From positions 1-64,000 of the forward strand of contig NZ_JBINJD010000003.1 in assembly GCF_043951915.1 (NCBI RefSeq): a DNA stretch of 64,000 nucleotides, written 5' to 3'. The DNA comes from Alienimonas sp043951915. Its GTDB lineage: Bacteria; Planctomycetota; Planctomycetia; Planctomycetales; Planctomycetaceae. The translations under genes and the position numbers were made by a program. The notes beneath the pieces are model-generated. The model was not told where the DNA came from, did not search any database, and saw only the letters and a program-made list of their open reading frames with translations. Shown here in pieces: positions 8,111-16,423 of this stretch. Each line of letters begins with the position of its first letter. Position 1 is the first letter of the stretch.

Positions 8111-9283
8111 ATGAATCGCCGCCCCTTCCCGACTGCCGGCCCGTTTCTGCTGGCTTTCGCCGCCCTTCTGCTGACCGCCGACGCCGCTTTCGCCCAGCCG
8201 GGACGCGGCATGCGCGGCGGACCCCCGTCGCGGGGCGGCGAAGAGTCCGCAGACCGCGGCGACCGCGGCGGCCGGTTCAGTCGCGGCGATCGCTTCGACC
8301 GGGGCGGCCCGCCGGACCGGGGCGACCGCGGCCCCCGGGACGACCGCGGCGGCGAGAGTCGGGGCGACCGCGGCGGCGACCGCGGAGCCCAGCGCGGCGG
8401 CGACCGCGGCGGACGCGGCGGGGGCGAGGAGGTCTCCCGTGAGCGGCGGATCTTCGATTGGGTCTGGAGCCGGGCGGACCGCAACAACGACGGCCGACTC
8501 ACGCCGGACGAGGTCGGCGACGACCGCATGAAGCGGTTCATGCAGGATCGCGGGCTCGACCCGGAGAAAACCTATAGCCGTGACGAGTGGAATCGCGGCG
8601 CCGAGGCCTTCGAACGCGAACGGGCCCGCGGGCGGGAGGAGGAAGGAAACGACGACGAGCGCCGTTCCGGGGACTCTCGGGGCGGCGAGTCCCGCGAACG
8701 GTCCGAGCGGTCCGCCGGGCCGAGCTTCGTCCGCGGCGGCGCCCGGGACAGCCGGGGGCGGCCGGTCCGCGTGACCCGCGATCTCCCGGAGGCGTTCGGC
8801 GAGTTCGACACCGACGAGGACGGCCAGATCGGCCTCTACGAGTGGCGGCTCTGGAACCGGGCCCTGATCGCCGAATTCCTCACCCTCGACCGCGACGGCG
8901 ACGGCTACCTCACCCCCCGCGAACTGGCCGAGGCCGACGCCCGCGACTACGCCCGCGGCGACGCGGCCGCCCTGCCGCCGGAGAGACTCTCCCCCGGCCC
9001 GATGCGACCGACGGCGTCCGTCGTTCGCTCCGACGCCGTCGGCGTCCCGGTCGCCTCCGCCCCGGCGGCCGTGGAGGAGCCGGCCGAGCTGGATCCCCGC
9101 GATCGGGCGGCGGCGGAACGCTACTTCAAACTGCTGGACCGCGACCGCAGCGGCCGGGTCAGCCTGCCGGAGTGGGACCGCAGCGAACGGCTCAAGCCAA
9201 AGTTCGAAGCCGCCGGGGCGGACCTCGCCTCGGAGTTAGATCTCGAAACGTTCGTCGCCTACTACGCCAAGACGTTGGAGTAA
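8111..9283 (+). CDS. Secreted EF-hand calcium-binding protein
   Basis: The 390-residue exported protein has a signal peptide (MNRRPFPTAG..., cleavage near ADAAFA|QPG). A strongly biased R/G/D stretch of about 85 residues follows, with repeats such as DRGGDRGAQRGG. Four EF-hand loops come next: DRNNDGRLTPDE, DTDEDGQIGLYE, DRDGDGYLTPRE and DRDRSGRVSLPE. All keep Asp at positions 1, 3 and 5 or near equivalents, with Gly at 6 and Glu at 12, so calcium binding is likely. ATG 8111 is chosen because the signal peptide starts there; further upstream the frame has no coding character. Such EF-hand proteins are common in planctomycetes and their roles are mostly unknown. It is divergent from the gsp operon and ends at a strong convergent hairpin. 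Confidence 0.85.
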   Translation: MNRRPFPTAGPFLLAFAALLLTADAAFAQPGRGMRGGPPSRGGEESADRGDRGGRFSRGDRFDRGGPPDRGDRGPRDDRGGESRGDRGGDRGAQRGGDRGGRGGGEEVSRERRIFDWVWSRADRNNDGRLTPDEVGDDRMKRFMQDRGLDPEKTYSRDEWNRGAEAFERERARGREEEGNDDERRSGDSRGGESRERSERSAGPSFVRGGARDSRGRPVRVTRDLPEAFGEFDTDEDGQIGLYEWRLWNRALIAEFLTLDRDGDGYLTPRELAEADARDYARGDAAALPPERLSPGPMRPTASVVRSDAVGVPVASAPAAVEEPAELDPRDRAAAERYFKLLDRDRSGRVSLPEWDRSERLKPKFEAAGADLASELDLETFVAYYAKTLE

Positions 9284-9290
9284 GACCGCA

Positions 9291-9314
9291 AGCGGGGGGC
9301 GTCCGCCCCCCGCT
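9291..9314. terminator. Convergent hairpin terminator
   Basis: A perfect 10-base stem (AGCGGGGGGC / GCCCCCCGCT) with a GTCC loop lies between the convergent EF-hand gene (stop 9283) and the gene ending at 9327. There is no T tract on either side, so it is a strong hairpin serving both directions rather than a textbook intrinsic terminator. Confidence 0.55.
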
Positions 9315-9326
9315 CCTCCGGCGCCG

Positions 9327-11183
9327 TCACAGCTGCGATTCGTCGTAGCGATCGGTGACGGAGAGGGCGAGGAACCGGATGAAGCCCTCGCCGAACACCA
9401 GTCGCAGCCGGCCGCCGCCCGAGGGGGTGGGGCCGAACCGGACCAGCAGGCGGTCGCTGCCGTCCGCGAAGGCGTCCCGGGCGCGGAGGCCCTCGTCGCT
9501 CACGTCGTCGAGGCTGTCGGAGAACCAGCCGTTCACGTTGATCGCCCCCCGCAGCGGGGCCTCCGGCGCCACGCCCAGCCGGCCGGCGGTCGCCTGCACG
9601 GCTTCGACCGCCGCCATCGCTTCCTCCAGCGACCCCTCGGCCCCGATCACCGCCCAGACGTGCTGCCGGCCCAGGCCGACGTGGATCGCCGGCTGACCGC
9701 CGAAGAAGCGGTTCCGGTCTTCCGCCCGGCGCTCCTGCCGGGCGGCCCGCACGTCCCGCCGATTTTGGAGCGATTCGTCCGTTCCCTCGACCGGGGCCGC
9801 GTCGTCGGCCGGTTCGGCGTCACCGCCGTCCGTGATCTCCAGCCGGTGCCAGGTCACGCCGTTCTCCTGGGCGACGTTCATCGTCAGGTTCCGGACGAGG
9901 TCGTTGTTCTCCGGCAGCTTGTCGAGCAGTCGCTCCAACACCTGCGGGACGGCTTGGCTGAACCGGTCGCCCTGCGCGATCGACATGCCGCCGAGGAACA
10001 TCTTCCCGCCCGCCTCCCGACGGCGGACCTGCGTGAAGAAGTTCAGTTCGCCGTTCTCCACCGTGACGATCAGCGGCTCGAACACGTCGTTCGTCAGTTG
10101 CCGGGTGGCCGGGTCGATCAGGGCGTAGTCGCTCTGGCCGGCTTCACGGGCCTCCTCCAATTCGCCGATTCGGGACGGCTCCTCGGAGCCCAGGGGCCGC
10201 AGGCCGGAGAGGGCGGCGCCGAGTTCGTCCTGGGCGACGCGCAGCTGTTCGATCGTCGCTTCCTGGTCCCAACTGCTGTAGGTCAGCCCGGCGACGAGGC
10301 TGAGCGGGGCCGTCTCCTCGTAGAGCGCGTCGAAGGAGGTCGGCCGGGCCTCGATGCGGCTGAGTTCTTCCTCCCAGGCGGTGCCGGGCACGGCCTCGAA
10401 GGTGAGGTCCACCTCGATGGTCCGCCGTTCGGCGGAAGCGTCGATCCCGAGGGTGATTTCGTCGGAGCCTTCCAGCAGGGCCTCAAGCTGCGTCAACGTG
10501 CGTTTCGCCCGGTTCTTGCGGACGCGGAAGGCGGCCTCGGGTTCGTCGTCCCGCCGCTGCATCTGGGTCTGCGTGTTCTGGACGAGCAGATTCTGAAAGA
10601 GTTTCCGCATCCCGGGCGGGATGTTCTTCGGCAGGGCCTGGGCGGCGAAGTCGTAGCGGGCGGCCAACGGGGCGGCGAAGGTCAGCGGGTCCGGCAGGAT
10701 GCGCTCCTCCAGAAACGCCCGCTCGTTGGAGATCAGCGCGTAGTCGTTTTGTAGTTTGACGAACAGCGACATCCGACCTTTCACCTCCATCAGGTCGTCC
10801 GCCAGCATCTCCGTCGTCACGCCGGGGGCCGAGGTGAGGGAGCCCCGCAGGTCCGACAGGTCCTCCACCGGGAGAAAGCCGACCGGCGTCGGGATCGGCA
10901 CGAAGCCCGGCTTGAGGAACACCATCACCCCCAGCGGCCGGGTGCGATCCAGGCCCTCAAGGTTGTTGGCGAACTCCAGGTAGCCGTCGATCACCTCGGA
11001 CATGTCCTCCCGTTCGACCGTGGAGAACATGAAGTCGACGTCCGCCCGCGCCCGATCCACGCCGGCGAGCGTGATCACGCCCACCGGTTCGAGGCGTTCG
11101 AGGGGCGCCTCCTCCTCCTGCCCGACCGCGGGCGATGCGAGGGCGAGGGCGAGCAGCGGGGCGAGCGACAGGCAGCGGCGCAT
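9327..11183 (-). CDS. Secreted protein of unknown function (618 aa)
   Basis: I do not recognise a characterised family. An N-terminal signal peptide (MRRCLSLAPLLALALASPAVG|QEE) is followed by an extended soluble region with no further membrane segment. Notable stretches are LAGVDRARADVDFMFSTVER, NNLEGLDRTRPLGVMVFLKP and, at the C-terminus, HVGLGRQHVWAVIGAEGSLE. A charged helical segment (RRDDEPEAAFRVRKNRAKRT) sits near the middle. The pattern of alternating predicted strands and repeated references to the same fold suggests two related halves, but this is only an impression. ATG 11183 begins the signal peptide. The gene lies downstream of ileS across a palindromic repeat and converges on the EF-hand gene. 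Similar planctomycete proteins are annotated as hypothetical. Confidence 0.75.
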   Translation of the reverse strand: MRRCLSLAPLLALALASPAVGQEEEAPLERLEPVGVITLAGVDRARADVDFMFSTVEREDMSEVIDGYLEFANNLEGLDRTRPLGVMVFLKPGFVPIPTPVGFLPVEDLSDLRGSLTSAPGVTTEMLADDLMEVKGRMSLFVKLQNDYALISNERAFLEERILPDPLTFAAPLAARYDFAAQALPKNIPPGMRKLFQNLLVQNTQTQMQRRDDEPEAAFRVRKNRAKRTLTQLEALLEGSDEITLGIDASAERRTIEVDLTFEAVPGTAWEEELSRIEARPTSFDALYEETAPLSLVAGLTYSSWDQEATIEQLRVAQDELGAALSGLRPLGSEEPSRIGELEEAREAGQSDYALIDPATRQLTNDVFEPLIVTVENGELNFFTQVRRREAGGKMFLGGMSIAQGDRFSQAVPQVLERLLDKLPENNDLVRNLTMNVAQENGVTWHRLEITDGGDAEPADDAAPVEGTDESLQNRRDVRAARQERRAEDRNRFFGGQPAIHVGLGRQHVWAVIGAEGSLEEAMAAVEAVQATAGRLGVAPEAPLRGAINVNGWFSDSLDDVSDEGLRARDAFADGSDRLLVRFGPTPSGGGRLRLVFGEGFIRFLALSVTDRYDESQL

Positions 11184-11293
11184 GGCGGCGGATCGTGGGG
11201 GACGGAACGCGAAGCGATACCGTTCCAACCCCCCGCGGGTTTCGCGGGTGTCGGAGGACGCACACCGTTTCGGACGCTCGACGGCAATGCGAC

Positions 11294-11352
11294 GCGTCAG
11301 CGAGGGCTGCGGCGCTGCCCGCCCCTGCGGGGCGGCCGGCCCTCGCTGGCGC
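11294..11352. repeat. Inverted repeat after ileS (GCGYCAGCGAGGGC family)
   Basis: Arms GCGTCAGCGAGGGC (11294-11307) and its near-complement GCCCTCGCTGGCGC (11339-11352) match except for one base. A second hairpin (CGCCCC/GGGGCG) lies in the loop. On the minus strand it follows the ileS stop (11377), so it may act as a terminator. The words GATGCGCCAGCGAGGG and the CCAACCCGATGCG flank resemble an intergenic repeat that I recall as frequent in planctomycete genomes. Confidence 0.55.
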
Positions 11353-11376
11353 ATCGGGTTGGTATGGGAACGCTCT

Positions 11377-14300
11377 CTACACCTTGCGGACCGTCACCGC
11401 CGCGCCGCCGGTGTCGCCGGGGGCGAGGTCGTCGGCAAGCGTTTCGCCGCGGATGTAGTCCGCCCAGGCTTCCACCGCGGCGGCCCGTTGGGCGTCGGCC
11501 GGGTCGTAGGTCACGGCGACGCGGTCGCTCAGCTCCAGCCCGGCGGCCTTGCGGGCCTCCTGCACGAGCCGCACGAAGTCCCGGGCCCGGCCTTCCACCT
11601 CCAACTCCGGCGTGAGGGCCGTGGAGAGGGCGACGGTCACGCCCTCGCCGCCCGGCAGCGTCTCGCTGGCGCTGGCCCAGTCGCCGGACTGCTCCGTGGT
11701 GACGAGTACGTCCTCCGGGCCGAGTTCCAGCGGTTCGCCGCCGACGGTCACCGTGACGTTCTCCCCGCGCCGCAGCGGAGCGAGTTCCTCCGAAAGGGTC
11801 GGCAGCGCCTGCCGGATCGCCCCCAGTCGCTTGCCGTAGCGGGGGCCGAGGGTCTTCAGGTTCGGCTTGAACGTGTACTTCACCAGGTCGTCCAGCGACT
11901 CCGCCGGCGTGACCGCCTTCACGTTGAGTTCGTCGGCGATGACGTCGGCGAGCGAGGCGATCGCCGCGGCGACGGCCGGGTCGTCGGAGGCGACCTTCAG
12001 CTCCGGCAGCGGCTGGCGGACGCGGTGGCCGGTCTCCTCCCGCTGCCGGTGCCCCAGCCGCACGACGGTCTGGGCCGCCGCGGTGCGGGCGGCGAGGTCG
12101 GCGTCCCGCAGGGACTCGTCCGGCGTCGGGTAGTCGCAGAGGTGCACGCTGTGCGGGGCGCTCTCGTCCCAGCTGGAGACGAGGGCGGCGTACATCCGTT
12201 CGCAGAGGAACGGCAGCGCCGGGGCGAGCAGCTTCGAGAGAGTCACCAGCGTCGTGTGCAGCGTCTGGTAGGCGGCGCGCTTGTCGGCGTCGTCGCCGCC
12301 GGCGGTCCGCCAGAAGCGGCGGCGGTTCCGGCGGATGTACCAGTTCGACAGGTCCTCGATGAACGCCTCCGCCGCGGCGCAGCCGTCGACCGGACGGTAA
12401 TCCTCCCAGCCCTCGGCGACCGTCGCGATCGTGTCCTGCAAGCGGGCCAGCAGCCAGCGGTCGATCTCCGGCCGTTCCGCGACCGGTACGGTCGGGGCGG
12501 ACGGGTCGAAGCCGTCGGCCCGAGCGTATTCGGTGAAGAAGGTCAGGCAGTTCCACAGCGGGATGAGCATCCGCCGCCGGGTCTCGTCGGCCGGGCCGCT
12601 GGTGACCTCGCAGGTCGGGAAGCCCTCGCGGGTCTCCTCGATCGTGCCTTCCGGCGTCGTCAGCGGGACGCGTTTGTCCGGATGGCGGGTTCCGAACCGC
12701 AGGTCGCGGGCGGGATCCTGGGCGAGGTACATCCACCGCATCGTGTCGACGCCGAGTTGCTCCGCGGCCTCCTCGAACCAGATCGCGGTGCCGTCGCTCT
12801 TGTGCATCGGCCGGCCGGTCTCGTCGAGGACCAGCTTGTAGCCGAACAGGGCCTTGAACGGCCGTTTCTCCTCCGGCGCGGCCTGCTCCGACCGCATCAT
12901 CGTGCCGAGGGCCAGCAGCGAATAGAACCAGTTGCGGAACTGCCCGGGGAAGCTCTCGCTGACGAGGTCGAACGGGTACAGGGCCTCCCACGCCGCCCGG
13001 TCCACGTTGTAGCCGGTCGTGCTGAACGGCGTGATGCCGGCGTCCAGCCAGGGGTTGCCCACGTCCGGCACCCGGGACAGCAGCTTGCCGGTCGTCTGCG
13101 ACTTGATCTTCACCCCGTCGATCCAGGGCTTGTGCGGGGTGCGGCCGGCGAAGTCGTCCCAGCCTTCGACGGCCCGCTCCTCAAGTTCCTTCAGCGAGCC
13201 GATCACCTCGAACTCGCCGGTCTCCGGGTCGGCCCAGATCGGTAGCGCCAAGCCCCAGAACCGCTTTTTGGAGACCATCCAGTCCCGCATGTTTTCGAGC
13301 CATTCCAGCTCGCGCCGTTCGCCGTCGATGCTCTCCGGCCGCCAGTCGATCGTCTTAACGACCGCTTTGATCTCATCCCGCCAATCCATGCGGATCAGCC
13401 ACTCGTCGACGAGCCGGAAGATCAACTCCTCGCCGGTCCGCCAGCAGTGCGGGTAGACGTGCGGGTAGAGCTCGTCGGCAACGTGGAAGCCGTTCTCCTT
13501 GAGCCGTTCGAGCACCAGCGCCGCGGCGTCCGGCTCGTAGGCGGCCAGGCCGGTGAACTCGCCGAAGCCCTCGACGAAGCGGCCGGCCTCGTCCAGCGGG
13601 GCGACGATCGGCAGGCCGTGCTGCTCGCCGAGCTTATGGTCGATGTCGCCGCAGCCGGGGGCGGTGTGCACGATGCCGGTGCCCTCCGCGGCGGTGACGA
13701 CCGAGTTCCCCCGGCTGTCCCGACCGCCGTCGATGACCCGGTGGGCCGCCGCCGCGGACGGCCGCCCCTCCCCGCCCGGCTCCGCGGGGAACCCGCCCGG
13801 CGACTGCTGGGCCGGCAGGTGGTCGAACGGGCCGTCGTACTGGAGCCCGATCAGCTCCGCCCCTTTCACCGTCCCGACGACCTCGTAGCCGCCCTGCTCC
13901 TTGAAGATCTGGGCGAGCGTCTTCAGCTTCGGCACGCCGTCGGGCCAGTCGCCGTCGCTGCCGAAGCCCTCCTTGAATTCCTTGGCGAGCCGCTGATTGT
14001 TCAGGGCCTCGGCGGCGACGTGTAGGATCGCCCCGTCGCGGTTCAGCTTCACCCGGGCGTAGTCCAGATCGCCGGCGACGGCGCAGGCGACGTTGCTGGT
14101 CAGCGTCCAGGGCGTGGTGGTCCAGGCGAGCAGGTACTCGTTCTCCCGTCCGCGGATCGGGAACCGCACGAACACGCTGCGGTGGGTCGTCAGCTTCCGG
14201 CCGTCGGCGACCTCCATCTGGGAGTACGCCGAGCCCGCGGTGCCGCCCCAGGGCATCACGTCGTTGCCGCGGTAGACCTTGCCGCGCTCGTGGCACTTCT

Positions 14301-14943
14301 TGAGGAACTGCCAGATCGTCTCGTTGTTCTCCGTGGAGAACGTGAAGTAACTCCCGCCCCAACCGTTTGCGTCGCGGGGGGAGCCGAGGCGGGCGGTGAT
14401 CTCCTCCGGGTGGCCGGTGACGACCTCGCCGGAGGCCGTTTTGTAGGAGACCTCCCGGCTCTCGCCGAGCGCGTCGGCGAGCCGGCGCAGTTCGTCCGGG
14501 TCGTCCCAGTCCATCCAGTAGCCGAGGCGGACCGACTGCTCCGTTTGCCGGGCGGCGAACCGCAGCACCCGCTTTTTGCACTCCGTGACGAAGCGGTCGA
14601 CGCCGAAGGCTTCAATGTCGGCCTTGGATTGCAGACCGAACTCCTTCTGCACCTCGACCTCCACCCAGAGGCCCTGACAGTCGAAGCCGTTCTGCCACCA
14701 GCACCGCCGGCCGTTCATGGCGTGGTAGCGGCGGAAGGCGTCCTTGTAGGTGCGGCCCCAGGCGTGGTGCACGCCCATGGGGTTGTTGGCCGTCATCGGG
14801 CCGTCGAGGAACGTCCACGGCTCGCCGTTTTCGGTCTGCTCGCGGAGCTGATCGAAGGTGCGGTTCTGTTCCCAGAACTTGAGGGTGTCGTGCTCGCCGG
14901 CGAGGAAATCAGGGCCGGCGAGTTTCGGGAACGGCGAGGGCAC
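11377..14943 (-). CDS. ileS: Isoleucyl-tRNA synthetase
   Basis: This cytoplasmic class I synthetase charges tRNA-Ile and edits misactivated valine. Its 1188 residues are longer than the usual bacterial 900-1050. The N-terminal catalytic core carries PMTANNPMGVHHAWGRTYKD, a divergent HIGH motif (HHAWG). Editing-domain sequence around GTGIVHTAPGCGDIDH follows, interrupted by a Gly/Pro-rich insertion (about 13,720-13,810). The KMSKS loop reads GRPMHKSDGTAI instead of KMSKS. The anticodon-binding region follows (EAFIEDLSNWYIRRNRRRFW), with no C-terminal zinc cysteines. HHAWG and MHKSxG appear together in one lineage of IleRS, so both are probably functional. The start is GTG at 14943, and the N-terminus fits the family. 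It lies 93 bases after a purine nucleoside phosphorylase gene read in the same direction. Confidence 0.95.
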   Translation of the reverse strand: MPSPFPKLAGPDFLAGEHDTLKFWEQNRTFDQLREQTENGEPWTFLDGPMTANNPMGVHHAWGRTYKDAFRRYHAMNGRRCWWQNGFDCQGLWVEVEVQKEFGLQSKADIEAFGVDRFVTECKKRVLRFAARQTEQSVRLGYWMDWDDPDELRRLADALGESREVSYKTASGEVVTGHPEEITARLGSPRDANGWGGSYFTFSTENNETIWQFLKKCHERGKVYRGNDVMPWGGTAGSAYSQMEVADGRKLTTHRSVFVRFPIRGRENEYLLAWTTTPWTLTSNVACAVAGDLDYARVKLNRDGAILHVAAEALNNQRLAKEFKEGFGSDGDWPDGVPKLKTLAQIFKEQGGYEVVGTVKGAELIGLQYDGPFDHLPAQQSPGGFPAEPGGEGRPSAAAAHRVIDGGRDSRGNSVVTAAEGTGIVHTAPGCGDIDHKLGEQHGLPIVAPLDEAGRFVEGFGEFTGLAAYEPDAAALVLERLKENGFHVADELYPHVYPHCWRTGEELIFRLVDEWLIRMDWRDEIKAVVKTIDWRPESIDGERRELEWLENMRDWMVSKKRFWGLALPIWADPETGEFEVIGSLKELEERAVEGWDDFAGRTPHKPWIDGVKIKSQTTGKLLSRVPDVGNPWLDAGITPFSTTGYNVDRAAWEALYPFDLVSESFPGQFRNWFYSLLALGTMMRSEQAAPEEKRPFKALFGYKLVLDETGRPMHKSDGTAIWFEEAAEQLGVDTMRWMYLAQDPARDLRFGTRHPDKRVPLTTPEGTIEETREGFPTCEVTSGPADETRRRMLIPLWNCLTFFTEYARADGFDPSAPTVPVAERPEIDRWLLARLQDTIATVAEGWEDYRPVDGCAAAEAFIEDLSNWYIRRNRRRFWRTAGGDDADKRAAYQTLHTTLVTLSKLLAPALPFLCERMYAALVSSWDESAPHSVHLCDYPTPDESLRDADLAARTAAAQTVVRLGHRQREETGHRVRQPLPELKVASDDPAVAAAIASLADVIADELNVKAVTPAESLDDLVKYTFKPNLKTLGPRYGKRLGAIRQALPTLSEELAPLRRGENVTVTVGGEPLELGPEDVLVTTEQSGDWASASETLPGGEGVTVALSTALTPELEVEGRARDFVRLVQEARKAAGLELSDRVAVTYDPADAQRAAAVEAWADYIRGETLADDLAPGDTGGAAVTVRKV

Positions 14944-15036
14944 GGGCGGCGGGCGGGTCTCGGGAGGCGCGGGGCGGGATACTACGGACCCGCTCGCCTC
15001 ACAGACAGTTCGCCGACCGCGGCGCCTCGGCGCCGG

Positions 15037-15858
15037 CTACAGCTTCGGGATGACCCGTTGCAGCAGGGCGCTCAGCGCGGCCCCGCCCTTCTCGGCGGTC
15101 GCGATGATCTTGGCGATGTCGACCGGCTCCAGCCGCTCCGGGTCGCACAGATCGGTTACCACGCTGAAGGCCAGCGTTTTCAGGCCGCAGTGTTTGGCGA
15201 CGATGCACTCGGGGACGGTGCTCATCCCGACGACGTCCGCCCCGAAGCCGCGGAGCATGCGGTATTCGGCCCGCGTCTCCAGGTTCGGGCCGGGCACCGC
15301 AACGAACACGCCCTCCCGCAGCGTCATCCCCGTCGCGGCGGCCTCCGCCCTGGCCAGTTCCAGCAGGCCGCGGTCGTACGGCTCGAACATGTCCGGGAAT
15401 CGGGGGCCGAGCGAATCGTCGTTCGGGCCGGTCAGCGGGTTGCCGGGGAGCAGATCGATGTGGTCTTCGATCAGCATTGTGTCCGCCAACTCGAACGCCG
15501 GGTTCAATCCCCCGGCCGCGTTGGTCAGCACGAGGGTCTCCGCCCCCAGCGCCCGCACCACGCGGATGGGAAAGGTGCATTCCGTGAGGGTGTAGCCCTC
15601 ATAGGAATGAAACCGCCCGTCCAGCACGGCGACCCTCGCCCCGCCGAGTTCCCCCAGCACCAGCCGGCCGCGGTGCCCGGGGGCGGTGGAGGCCGGAAAG
15701 TGGGGGATCTCCGCGTAGGGGATCTCCGCCTCGACGGAGACGGTCTCGGTCAGGCCGCCCAGGCCCGTGCCGGTGACGACCGCGACCCGCGGCGACCGGC
15801 CGCACCGCTCCCGCACGGCGGCGGCCGCCGCGTCGATCTTCTTCGCCAGGTCACGCAT
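15037..15858 (-). CDS. punA: Purine nucleoside phosphorylase, class II (trimeric)
   Basis: The 273-residue cytosolic enzyme splits purine nucleosides with phosphate in purine salvage. Family motifs are present: the phosphate loop VTGTGLGGL, the segment HFPASTAPGHRG, the ribose-site segment GRFHSYEGY, TNAAGGLNP, the base-site segment VPGPNLETRAEYRML (equivalent of Glu201 of human PNP) and VGMSTVPECIVAKHCGLK. The residue matching Asn243 of human PNP is Asp here (SVVTDLCDPE), as in methylthioadenosine phosphorylase, so base preference may be shifted. ATG 15858 is preferred to an upstream TTG that would overlap the preceding gene. It lies 35 bases after the acidic-protein gene and upstream of ileS, all in one direction. 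Confidence 0.92.
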   Translation of the reverse strand: MRDLAKKIDAAAAAVRERCGRSPRVAVVTGTGLGGLTETVSVEAEIPYAEIPHFPASTAPGHRGRLVLGELGGARVAVLDGRFHSYEGYTLTECTFPIRVVRALGAETLVLTNAAGGLNPAFELADTMLIEDHIDLLPGNPLTGPNDDSLGPRFPDMFEPYDRGLLELARAEAAATGMTLREGVFVAVPGPNLETRAEYRMLRGFGADVVGMSTVPECIVAKHCGLKTLAFSVVTDLCDPERLEPVDIAKIIATAEKGGAALSALLQRVIPKL

Positions 15859-15893
15859 TGCGGAGACGCCGTCGGGGGAGGCGGGGACGGGGC

Positions 15894-16220
15894 TCAAAAA
15901 TCGTCGTCCTCGTCGTCTAGGAAGTCCTCGTCGTCGTCTTCGAAGTCGTCCTCCTCGTCGAGGTCCTCGTCGAGGTCTTCGTCGTCCAGCTCGTCTTCGT
16001 CCTCCTCGTCGAGCTCCTCGTCCTCGAACTCGTCGTCCTCGTCGTCCAGTTCGTCTTCGAACTCGTCGTCCTCGTCGTCGAAGTCTTCCTCGAACTCTTC
16101 TTCGTCCTCAATCACCGCCCACAGGTCGAACGGCCGCGCGTACGGCTTGATCGCGGGGTCGGGGTCGAAGGTTCCGGTCGGGAACGGAACGGAAGGGGCG
16201 GCAGATTGAACCGTGAGCAT
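15894..16220 (-). CDS. Small, extremely acidic protein of unknown function
   Basis: The 108-residue protein has two parts. Residues 1-40 are ordinary (MLTVQSAAPSVPFPTG...PFDLWAVI). The last ~70 residues are almost only Asp and Glu, broken at near-regular spacing by single Phe or Leu (for example EEEFEEDFDDEDDEFEDELD). The tail should be disordered and very negatively charged at neutral pH. Such tails can bind basic proteins, metal ions or mimic nucleic acid, but no function can be assigned. No signal peptide or membrane segment is seen. ATG 16220 begins the non-acidic head. The gene ends 35 bases before the phosphorylase start and may be co-transcribed with it. The GAY/GAR codon run could also reflect repeat expansion. 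Confidence 0.65.
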   Translation of the reverse strand: MLTVQSAAPSVPFPTGTFDPDPAIKPYARPFDLWAVIEDEEEFEEDFDDEDDEFEDELDDEDDEFEDEELDEEDEDELDDEDLDEDLDEEDDFEDDDEDFLDDEDDDF

Positions 16221-16371
16221 CGCGGCGAGAGCGTCGGCAAGGTGGCGCCACGGCGGACCACCCGCCGGGGGGCTCCGAAGTAGAGGGGGCGGCACAGGGT
16301 GTCAAGCACTCCCTCGCCCGATTTTCCACGACTTCGCCGCCTCTTTCGGCGGCGCCGGACGCGCACGAAAA

Positions 16372-16397
16372 ACCGCCGGACCCGAAGGTCCGGCGGT
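16372..16397 (-). terminator. Intrinsic terminator of tRNA-Ala
   Basis: On the minus strand an 11-base perfect stem (ACCGCCGGACC / GGTCCGGCGGT) with a TTCG tetraloop is followed by a T run (TTTTCG). It lies 26 bases past the 3' end of tRNA-Ala, the expected place for its terminator. Confidence 0.8.
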
Positions 16398-16423
16398 CGG
16401 CGTCGGTCCGAAGACCGGTTCAG

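Noticed and set aside
15894..16125. The GTC/CTC-rich repeat tract considered as a microsatellite or CRISPR-like array
   Set aside because: No unit repeats at a fixed length with spacers. It keeps an open frame of Asp/Glu codons with a start and stop, so a coding explanation fits better.
14182..16209. A plus-strand frame ending in long serine runs (SSSSSSKSSSSS)
   Set aside because: It is the complement of the Asp/Glu codon run of the small acidic protein and crosses ileS and the phosphorylase gene antisense.
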